From NCBI RefSeq assembly GCF_024199795.1, contig NZ_JANADK010000001.1:8918001-8982000 (forward strand): 64,000 nucleotides of DNA. Reading direction: 5' to 3'. The position numbers were made by a program, and so were the translations under genes. Below are positions 57,659 to 64,000 of the stretch, piece by piece. The notes beneath the pieces were generated by a model. That model saw only the letters and a program-made list of their open reading frames with translations. It had not been told where the DNA came from and did not search any database. This DNA is from Bradyrhizobium sp. CCGB01. Lineage in GTDB: Bacteria; Pseudomonadota; Alphaproteobacteria; Rhizobiales; Xanthobacteraceae. How positions within the stretch are numbered: position 1 is the first letter of the stretch; the number at the start of each line of letters is the position of its first letter.

Positions 57659-57741
57659 GTCGTTGCCGGGCTTGACCCGGCAATCCATCAAAAAGGGAAC
57701 TGTTTAAGAGGATGGATGCGTGGGTCAAGCCCGCGCATGAC
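57659..57741. repeat. intergenic inverted repeat (GGGCTTGACCCGG type)
   Basis: GTCGTTGCCGGGCTTGACCC faces GTGGGTCAAGCCCGCGCATGAC; inner arms are GCAATCCATC and GGATGGATGC. It is between the divergent TPR-methyltransferase and exonuclease genes. Confidence 0.7.
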
Positions 57742-57769
57742 CGGTGAATATCGGGGCACCGGTGCCTAT

Positions 57770-58816
57770 ATGACTTCCATGCGCCCCCAAGACATCCTGC
57801 TGCCAGTTGCTGCCGGCCTGTGCTGCAAGCCCGGTGGCTTCCATATCGACCCTGTCCGCCCGGTGGAGCGGGCCGTGATCACCCACGGCCATTCCGACCA
57901 CGCCCGCGCCGGCCACGGCGCGGTGCTGGCGACGCAGGAAACGCTGGACATGATGCGGCTGCGCTATGGCGAGAACTTTGCGGGATCGACGCAAGTCATC
58001 CGCTATGGCGAGGAGATTCGGCTCGGCGACGTCAGCGTCAAATTTCATCCGGCCGGTCATGTGCTGGGCTCGGCGCAGATCGCGGTGACCTGCAAAGACA
58101 CCTGCATCGTCGCCTCCGGCGACTACAAGGATGCGCCCGACCCGACCTGCACGCCGTTCGAGCTCGTGCCCTGCGACGTCTTCATCACTGAGGCCACCTT
58201 TGGACTGCCGGTGTTCCGGCATGGCGATGCCGCCGACGAGGTCAGGAAGCTGCTGGCCTCCGTGGCATTGTTTCCCGAGCGCGCGCATCTGGTCGGCGCC
58301 TATTCGCTTGGCAAGGCGCAGCGCGTGATCGCGCTGCTGCGTCAGGCCGGCTATGACGCGCCGATCTACCTGCATGGCGCGATGGAGAAGATCACGCACT
58401 ATTATCAAAGCCGCGGGATCGGGCTCGGCGAGTTGCGGCCGGTGCAGGGCGTGAAGAAGGCGGCGCTCGCCGGCACCATCACGCTGGCGCCGCCGTCGGC
58501 GACGTCCGATCTCTGGACGAGGCGTTTTCCCGATCCCGTCACCGCCTTCGCCTCGGGGTGGATGCGCGTGCGCGCCCGCGCCCGGCAGCGTGGCATCGAG
58601 CTGCCACTGGTGATCTCCGACCACGCCGATTGGGACGGCCTCACCGCGACGATCGCCGCGACCGGCGCCGGGGAGATCTGGGTCACCCACGGCCAGGAGG
58701 ACGCGCTGGTGCATTGGTGCAAGAGCAAGGGCTTGCGGGCGCAGCCGCTCGATCTCGTCGGCTATGGTGACGAGGAGGAAAGCGCGACGGCGGTTGCAGA
58801 CGAGGCCGACGCATGA
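57770..58816 (+). CDS. ligase-associated DNA exonuclease (metallo-beta-lactamase fold)
   Basis: The 348-residue protein has the MBL motif THGHSDHARAG (HxHxDH), PAGHVLGSAQI, GDYKD and ITEATFG, and a beta-CASP-like C-terminal part with SDHADWDGL and VTHGQEDALVHWC. Relatives linked to ATP-dependent ligases act as DNA exonucleases in damage response. ATG 57770 or 57779 begins the conserved part; the longer frame is chance. Its stop overlaps the ligase start (ATGA). Confidence 0.93.
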   Translation: MTSMRPQDILLPVAAGLCCKPGGFHIDPVRPVERAVITHGHSDHARAGHGAVLATQETLDMMRLRYGENFAGSTQVIRYGEEIRLGDVSVKFHPAGHVLGSAQIAVTCKDTCIVASGDYKDAPDPTCTPFELVPCDVFITEATFGLPVFRHGDAADEVRKLLASVALFPERAHLVGAYSLGKAQRVIALLRQAGYDAPIYLHGAMEKITHYYQSRGIGLGELRPVQGVKKAALAGTITLAPPSATSDLWTRRFPDPVTAFASGWMRVRARARQRGIELPLVISDHADWDGLTATIAATGAGEIWVTHGQEDALVHWCKSKGLRAQPLDLVGYGDEEESATAVADEADA

Positions 58817-60717
58817 ACCGCTTCGCTGAACTCCTGGACCGCCTCGCCTACGAGCCCGGCCGCAACAACAAGCTGCGGCTGATCACGGGCTATTTCCGCG
58901 AGGTCGGCGACCCCGACCGCGGCTACGCACTGGCGGCGCTGACAGGTGCGCTGAGCTTCAAGCACGCCAAGCCCGCGCTGATCCGCGATCTCATCGCGGC
59001 GCGGACGGATGAGGTGCTGTTCGGACCGAGTTACGATTATGTCGGCGATCTCTCGGAAACGGTGGCGCTGATGTGGCCGCGGCGAGTGCCTGGTAACAGC
59101 GAGTCTTTTCCGGGCCACCCCTCTCCCCCGCCCTCCCCCGCAAGGGGGGAGGGAGCGCAGTTGCGCGCGCGGCGGCAGACGGGCTCGACGACTGAGAATG
59201 ATTTGGCGAGTGATGGACGCGCCAGCCTCCCCGTCCCCTCCCCCCTGGCGGGGGAGGGTCAGGGAGAAGGGTACCACGGGCGAGATGCCGGCGATGCGCT
59301 CCACCCGGGCAACCACAACAACCCACCGCCGCCAACCCTCACCGAGGTCGTCACCACACTCCGCACGCTCGGCAAGACCGAGCTGCCAAAGCAGCTCGAA
59401 CGCTGGCTCGACGAGTTGGATGAGACCGGCCGCTGGGCGCTGCTGAAGCTCGTTACCGGCGCGCTCCGCATCGGCATCTCCGCGCGCCTCGCCAAGACCG
59501 CGGCCGCCGCGCTCGGTGACAAGGACCCGCACGAGGTCGAGCTGATCTGGCCGGGGCTCGCGCCGCCCTATCTCGACTTGTTCGCCTGGCTGGAAGGCCG
59601 CGGCGAGAAACCGGTCAATCGCGATCCGGCGCCGTTCCGCCCGGTGATGCTGGCCCATGCGATCGAGGACAACGATTTCCAAAACCTCGATCCCGCCGAC
59701 TACATCGCCGAATGGAAATGGGACGGCATCCGCGTCCAGGCGGTGGCCGGACGCGACGAGCGCGGCCACATCACGGCGCGGCTCTATTCGCGCACCGGCG
59801 AGGACATCACGGGGAGCTTTCCGGATCTCGTGCCGTCGCTGCGGCTGCCAGGCGCGATCGACGGCGAGCTTCTGATCCTGCGCGAGGGACGCGTACAGAG
59901 CTTCAACGTCCTGCAGCAGCGGCTCAACCGCAAGGTCGTCTCGCCGAAGCTGATCAAGGAGTTTCCGATTCACCTCCGCGCCTACGATCTGCTTGGCGAC
60001 GACGAGAACGATCTGCGCGAGCTGCCGTTCGCGGAGCGGCGGGGGCGGCTGGAGACGTTCATCGGAAAGCTCGGCGATCCCCGCATCGACCTGTCGCCCA
60101 CCGTCCCCTTCGCAAGCTGGGAGGCGCTGACCGCGGCGCGTGCCGATCCTTCGAGTGCCGGCGCGGGCGAAGATGCCGATGCCGTCGAAGGCGTCATGCT
60201 GAAGCGGCGCGATGCGCCTTATCTCCCCGGACGGCCGAAGGGCCAGTGGTGGAAGTGGAAGCGCGATCCGCACATCATCGATGCCGTGCTGATGTATGCG
60301 CAGCGCGGCCACGGCAAGCGCTCGTCCTATTACTCCGACTACACCTTTGGCGTCTGGACCGAGGGGGAGAGCGGCGAGGAGCTGGTGCCGGTCGGAAAAG
60401 CCTATTTCGGCTTCACCGACGAGGAGCTCTTGCAGATCGACCGTTTCGTCCGCCGCAACACCACCGAAAAATTCGGGCCCGTGCGCCATGTCGTGCACGA
60501 GGGCGACAAGGGGCTGGTGCTGGAGGTGGCGTTCGAGGGCCTGCAGCGCTCGCCGAGGCACAAATCCGGCGTCGCCATGCGCTTTCCCCGCATCAGTCGC
60601 CTGCGCTGGGACAAGCCGCCAAGGGAGGCGGACCGGCTGGAAACGCTGGAAAAGATGCTGAAAGCGGACGAATCCCTACCAACAATTAAGGTTGCGGCTT
60701 CCGCCGACAGCCATTGA
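58813..60717 (+). CDS. ATP-dependent DNA ligase (ligase-associated repair cluster) with an in-frame repeat insertion
   Basis: The 634-residue ligase has the adenylation motif EWKWDGIR with catalytic Lys, GAIDGEL, VVEGVMLKRRD-like EGVMLKRRDAPY and WWKWKRD (motif V), with an N-terminal DNA-binding domain and C-terminal OB fold. It overlaps the exonuclease gene by four bases. Residues about 91-170 are Pro/Gly/Arg-rich and come from a CTCCCC/GAGGG palindromic repeat, apparently an insertion between SETVALMWP and PPPPTLTEVV. The enzyme core is otherwise complete. Confidence 0.95.
   Translation: MNRFAELLDRLAYEPGRNNKLRLITGYFREVGDPDRGYALAALTGALSFKHAKPALIRDLIAARTDEVLFGPSYDYVGDLSETVALMWPRRVPGNSESFPGHPSPPPSPARGEGAQLRARRQTGSTTENDLASDGRASLPVPSPLAGEGQGEGYHGRDAGDALHPGNHNNPPPPTLTEVVTTLRTLGKTELPKQLERWLDELDETGRWALLKLVTGALRIGISARLAKTAAAALGDKDPHEVELIWPGLAPPYLDLFAWLEGRGEKPVNRDPAPFRPVMLAHAIEDNDFQNLDPADYIAEWKWDGIRVQAVAGRDERGHITARLYSRTGEDITGSFPDLVPSLRLPGAIDGELLILREGRVQSFNVLQQRLNRKVVSPKLIKEFPIHLRAYDLLGDDENDLRELPFAERRGRLETFIGKLGDPRIDLSPTVPFASWEALTAARADPSSAGAGEDADAVEGVMLKRRDAPYLPGRPKGQWWKWKRDPHIIDAVLMYAQRGHGKRSSYYSDYTFGVWTEGESGEELVPVGKAYFGFTDEELLQIDRFVRRNTTEKFGPVRHVVHEGDKGLVLEVAFEGLQRSPRHKSGVAMRFPRISRLRWDKPPREADRLETLEKMLKADESLPTIKVAASADSH
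59115..59270. repeat. palindromic repeat inside the DNA ligase gene
   Basis: CCACCCCTCTCCCCCGCCCT on the left mirrors GGCGGGGGAGGGTCAGGGAG on the right; each arm also folds on itself (CCCTCCCCCGCAAGGGGGGA). It stays open in the ligase frame and encodes a Pro/Gly/Ser/Arg-rich peptide. Confidence 0.8.
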
Positions 60718-60791
60718 CGCTCCGTTGCGGGTTCCCCATGTGCCCCGCCGTGACCTATAATCGGGGCGAATCCCCGCGAGGAGTTTTCGAG

Positions 60792-61094
60792 ATGGCCCAC
60801 GACGTCAGAGATTTGCCGGCCGGCCGCAGCGACGGGCTGAACCGCTTTCTCGGCGGCTCGCCGCCGGCGGTCGCGTTTCGCCTGGTCCTGCTCTCGATCC
60901 TGGTCGGCGTCGTGCTGGCGGCGATCGGCTTCGATCCCTGGAATATCATCTACAGCATTCGCCTGCTGTTCCAGCGGCTGTGGGATCTCGGCTTCGACGC
61001 CGTCAACTGGCTGTGGCGCTACTTCCTGCTCGGCGCCGTCATCGTGATCCCGATCTGGCTGCTCTCGCGCGTGTTCGGCGCGCCGCGCCGCTAG
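60792..61094 (+). CDS. small membrane protein (DUF6460-like)
   Basis: The 100-residue protein starts MAHDVRDLPAGRSDGLNRFL and has two membrane helices (about 29-48 and 75-95) with the block FLGGSPPAVAFRLVLLSILV. This resembles proteins named DUF6460, from memory, not a search. The ATG at 60792 has GAGGAG before it; upstream in-frame starts are rejected. It lies 74 bases after the ligase gene and may be transcribed with it. Confidence 0.75.
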   Translation: MAHDVRDLPAGRSDGLNRFLGGSPPAVAFRLVLLSILVGVVLAAIGFDPWNIIYSIRLLFQRLWDLGFDAVNWLWRYFLLGAVIVIPIWLLSRVFGAPRR

Positions 61095-61125
61095 CTCCGG
61101 GGCATACTCAGGGAGCCCGCAGCCG

Positions 61126-61860
61126 ATGCAAATACGCTTTGTCGGCTGCGGCGACGCCTTCGGCTCGGGCGGCAGGCTCAACACCTGCTTCCACGTCTCG
61201 GGGCGCGCGGCGAATTTCCTGATCGATTGCGGCGCGTCGGCGCTGCCGGCGTTGAAGCGGCTCGAGATCGACCGCGACGAGATTGACCTGATCCTGATCA
61301 CGCATTTCCACGGCGACCATTTTGCCGGTCTGCCGTTTGTCCTGCTCGATGCGCAATTCTCGCGGCGGACCCGGCCGCTCACCATCGCGGGCCCGCAAGG
61401 CCTCGAGACGCGGCTGAAGCAGGTGATGGAAGCGCTGTTCGAGCACTCCTCCAGGACCAAGCAACGCTTCGAACTGTCGGTCATCGAGCTCGCGCCCGGG
61501 CAAAGCCAGAGCTTCGGCGCGGTGACCGTGATGCCTTATGCGGTCGTGCACGGCGAATCCGGCGGGCCGTTTCTGGCCTATCGCGTCGAGGCCGAAGGCC
61601 GCACGCTCGCCTACAGCGCCGACACCGAATGGACGGAGACGCTCATTCCGCTGGCGCATGGCGCGGACCTTTTCATTGCGGAAGCCTACATGTACGAGAA
61701 GGTGGTCAAGAACCACCTCAGCCTGAAGACCTTGGAACAGCACCTCCCCGCCATCGGCGCAAAACGCCTCGTCCTCACCCATATGAGCGACGACATGCTG
61801 TCGCGACTGGAGGACGTGCCGCATCTCGCCGCCGAAGACGGCATGGTGCTCGTGTTCTGA
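61126..61860 (+). CDS. MBL-fold metallohydrolase (RNase Z/PhnP-like)
   Basis: The 244-residue cytosolic protein has THFHGDHFAGLPF (HxHxDH), VHGESGGPFLAYRVE, a conserved YSADTEW and the final histidine HMSDDMLSR. The fold and N-terminal RFVGCGDAFGSGG resemble the RNase Z and phosphodiesterase group. Exact substrate is unknown; a nucleotide or RNA phosphodiester is likely. It follows the small membrane protein by about 30 bases. Confidence 0.9.
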   Translation: MQIRFVGCGDAFGSGGRLNTCFHVSGRAANFLIDCGASALPALKRLEIDRDEIDLILITHFHGDHFAGLPFVLLDAQFSRRTRPLTIAGPQGLETRLKQVMEALFEHSSRTKQRFELSVIELAPGQSQSFGAVTVMPYAVVHGESGGPFLAYRVEAEGRTLAYSADTEWTETLIPLAHGADLFIAEAYMYEKVVKNHLSLKTLEQHLPAIGAKRLVLTHMSDDMLSRLEDVPHLAAEDGMVLVF

Positions 61861-61861
61861 C

Positions 61862-63187
61862 ATGCACGCACCCGTCCCCCTCAAGATCGACTCCCGCCAG
61901 GTCTTCGCCATCGCCGGCCCCGCGATGGTCGCGAACCTCACCACGCCGCTGATCGGCGTGGTCTCGACCACCGCGATTGGACGGCTCGACGATGCCGCGC
62001 TGCTCGGCGGCGTCGCGATGGCCTCCGTGATCTTCGACTGCCTGTTCTGGCTGTTCGGCTTCCTGCGCATGAGCACGCTCGCCTTCACCGCGCAGGCGCT
62101 GGGCGCCGGCGAGACGCGCGAGCAGACCGTGATTTTGGTGCGGGGCTTCATCGTGGCGGGCCTGATCGGCGCGGCGCTGATTGCGCTGCAATTGCCGCTG
62201 GCCACCGTGCTGTTCGACCTGATGGGCGGCAGCGAGGGCGTGACGCGCGCCGCGAAAACCTATTTCATGGTCCGGATCTGGTCGTCGCCGTTCGCGCTCG
62301 CCAACTACGTCATTCTTGGCTGGCTGATCGGCAAGGCTCGCGCCAATCCGGCGCTGCTGCTGCAAATCGTCATCAACCTCGTCAACATGGTGGCGACGGT
62401 CCTGCTGGTGCTGGTCTACGACGCCGGCATCGCGGGTGCGGCGATTGCCGCACTGCTGTCGGAGGCGGTCGGGTTCGCGCTCGGCGTGAGCGTCTGCCGC
62501 CGCTATGCCGACGGCGGCTTCGCCGTGCCGTACGCAGCCCTGCTCGACCGGGCCAAGCTGATGCGGCTGCTGGCGGTGAACTCCGACATCCTGATCCGCA
62601 CCGCGGCCCTGATCGCGGTGTTCCTGTTCTTCACCGCCAAGGGCGCGCGGGCCGGCGACGTCACGCTGGCGGCGAATTCCGTGCTCAACAATTTCCTTTT
62701 GGTCAGCGCCTTCTTCCTCGACGGCCTCGCCAACGCCGCCCAGCAGCTCTGCGGCCGCACGCTTGGCGCGCGCGACGCCAGGGGTTTTTCGGACTCGACC
62801 CGACTGGTGCTGCTGTGGGGGCTCGGCTTCGCAATCGTCGTCGCCGTGCTGTTCGCGTTGTTCGGGCCGCACCTGATCGATTTCATGACGGCCAGCGAAG
62901 CCGTTCGGCGCAGCGCGCGCGAATTCCTGCCGTTCGTCGTGCTGGCGCCCATTCCCGGCGTGTTCGCCTTCGGCTTCGACGGCATCTATATCGGCGCCAC
63001 CTGGGCGCGCGAGATGCGCAACCTGATGCTGTTATCGCTCGCGATTTTCTTCGCCGCCTGGTGGGCGCTGCAATCATTCGGCAACGCCGGACTGTGGGGC
63101 GCGCTGATCGCCTCCTACGTCTCGCGCGGCGGCCTGCAGGCTGCACGCTATCCGGCGCAGTTCAGGGCGACGTTCCCGAAATCTTAA
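61862..63187 (+). CDS. MATE-family efflux transporter
   Basis: The 441-residue inner-membrane protein has about 12 helices arranged in two halves, with MATE-like segments QVFAIAGPAMVANLTTPLIG, FGFLRMSTLAFTAQALGAGE, and LDGLANAAQQLCGRTLGA. It would export a cationic or organic compound using H+ or Na+. ATG 61862 begins one base after the previous stop, suggesting co-transcription. Substrate unknown. Confidence 0.9.
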   Translation: MHAPVPLKIDSRQVFAIAGPAMVANLTTPLIGVVSTTAIGRLDDAALLGGVAMASVIFDCLFWLFGFLRMSTLAFTAQALGAGETREQTVILVRGFIVAGLIGAALIALQLPLATVLFDLMGGSEGVTRAAKTYFMVRIWSSPFALANYVILGWLIGKARANPALLLQIVINLVNMVATVLLVLVYDAGIAGAAIAALLSEAVGFALGVSVCRRYADGGFAVPYAALLDRAKLMRLLAVNSDILIRTAALIAVFLFFTAKGARAGDVTLAANSVLNNFLLVSAFFLDGLANAAQQLCGRTLGARDARGFSDSTRLVLLWGLGFAIVVAVLFALFGPHLIDFMTASEAVRRSAREFLPFVVLAPIPGVFAFGFDGIYIGATWAREMRNLMLLSLAIFFAAWWALQSFGNAGLWGALIASYVSRGGLQAARYPAQFRATFPKS

Positions 63188-63204
63188 GAGAATCGTAGCC
63201 GCGG

Positions 63205-64000
63205 CTACATCCCCGGCCAGTCTTCCGCCGTGAGCGTCGCCGCATCGGCGCCGACGATCTCGGAAAGTGAATCCCGGCCCGTGCGAAGCAGCGTCGAGGT
63301 GAGGTCGCGCTTGATCTCGTCGACGAGGCCGAGGCCTTTGTACACCAGCGACGAATAGAGCTGGATCAGGCTCGCACCGGCGCGGATCTTCGTCAGCGCG
63401 GCCCCGCCGGAGTCCACGCCGCCGACGCCGATCAAGGGGAATGCGCCCTCGACGCGCACATAGGTCTCCGCGACCATGCGCGTCGACAGGCGGAACAGCG
63501 GCCGGCCGGACAGGCCGCCCTGTTCCTTGGCGCGCATCTCCTCGCGCAGCGTGCTCGGCCGCGCGATCGTCGTGTTCGACACGATCATGCCGTCGACCCG
63601 GCGCGACCGCGCCACCTGCACGACGTCGTCGAGCTGGGCGAGGCTGAGGTCCGGCGCGATCTTGAGCAACACCGGCGTGTCGCCGGCCTTCTGGCGCACC
63701 CGCTCGCGCGCGTCGATCACCCTGGCGAGGAGATCGTCGAGCAGCGCGCCTTCCTGCAGATTGCGCAGGCCCGGCGTGTTCGGCGAGGAGACGTTGACCG
63801 TGAAATAGCTTGCGACTGGCGCGAAGGTCTCGATCAGCTTGACGTAATCGCCAACGCGATCCGGCGAATCCTTGTTGGCACCGACATTGACGCCGACGAT
63901 GCCACCGTGCTGCGCGCGCGCCGCGAGCCGGCGCAGGGCGGCTTCGGCGCCGTCATTGTTGAAGCCCATGCGGTTGATCACGGCCTCGTCGCGCTCGAGG
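63205..64000 (-). CDS. pyrD: dihydroorotate dehydrogenase (quinone), class 2 (start outside window)
   Basis: The frame is open to the right edge, so about 265 C-terminal residues are present. Class 2 features are VINRMGFNNDG, GVNVGANKDS, FTVNVSSPNTPGLRNLQ (catalytic Ser region), VLLKIAPDLS, IVSNTTIARP and GVGGVDSGGAAL, LYSSLVYKGLGL at the end. The membrane-associated enzyme oxidises dihydroorotate with ubiquinone in pyrimidine synthesis. It is convergent with the MATE gene. Confidence 0.96.
   Translation of the reverse strand, partial: LERDEAVINRMGFNNDGAEAALRRLAARAQHGGIVGVNVGANKDSPDRVGDYVKLIETFAPVASYFTVNVSSPNTPGLRNLQEGALLDDLLARVIDARERVRQKAGDTPVLLKIAPDLSLAQLDDVVQVARSRRVDGMIVSNTTIARPSTLREEMRAKEQGGLSGRPLFRLSTRMVAETYVRVEGAFPLIGVGGVDSGGAALTKIRAGASLIQLYSSLVYKGLGLVDEIKRDLTSTLLRTGRDSLSEIVGADAATLTAEDWPGM

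Noticed and set aside
57128..57769. Longer start for the exonuclease gene
   Set aside because: The added stretch runs antisense to the methyltransferase gene and over a repeat, and is not like the family.

Overview
The window is high-GC, densely packed chromosomal DNA of an alphaproteobacterium, most likely Bradyrhizobium or a close relative in the Nitrobacteraceae. The signs are the style of the housekeeping proteins (large NAD-glutamate dehydrogenase, DapD/DapE, AmpG, DUF2865 and DUF1036 proteins, an Rhizobiales-type DnaX), frequent ATGA/TGATG gene overlaps, and many ~90-140 bp inverted-repeat elements between genes. There is no phage, insertion sequence, transposase, integrase or CRISPR array. 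The genus is an inference from recalled family features, not from a database search.

Layout. 1-6 kb: the 3' part of an NAD-glutamate dehydrogenase gene, then small accessory genes (YbaK-type deacylase, CBS-pair protein, a Tat/lipoprotein alpha/beta hydrolase, a second hydrolase) and tRNA-Arg(ACG). 6-13.7 kb: a membrane histidine kinase, then rpmH-rnpA-yidC-engB-DUF423-argB and a secreted DUF1036 protein. 13.9-20.1 kb: a HAD nucleotidase and dapD-DUF805-dapE for lysine and peptidoglycan precursors, opposed by def-fmt-truA. 20.2-26.9 kb: rmuC, ampG, two secreted unknowns, the dnaX-ybaB-recR operon and the 4.5S-type SRP RNA. 27-31.5 kb: a compact operon with a polar-amino-acid-type ABC transporter, a short-chain dehydrogenase-like protein with a ruined active site, and an enolase-superfamily enzyme. 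31.7-36.6 kb: HIT protein, nudC, a PfkB kinase, an Lrp/AsnC regulator and a chemoreceptor. 36.7-44.3 kb: phosphomannomutase, a periplasmic aspartic protease, hrpB, UDP-glucose dehydrogenase and a membrane acyltransferase. 44.5-51.5 kb: polA, a LysE exporter, a glutathione transferase, pyrE and two unknowns. 51.9-60.7 kb: the ligase-associated DNA-repair set (pdeM, Lhr-type helicase, MBL exonuclease, ATP-dependent ligase), interrupted by an orphan substrate-binding protein and a TPR-methyltransferase. 60.8-64 kb: a small membrane protein, an MBL hydrolase, a MATE exporter and the 3' part of pyrD.

Most is core metabolism, so no clearly new system stands out. The best leads are: loss of all three proofreading-exonuclease motifs in DNA polymerase I; a palindromic repeat lying in frame inside the DNA ligase gene; the SDR-like protein with substituted catalytic residues in the ABC/enolase operon; a FadR/GntR-like operator before the HIT gene; a near-perfect Lrp-consensus box before the Lrp/AsnC gene; and the variety and mosaic structure of the intergenic repeats.
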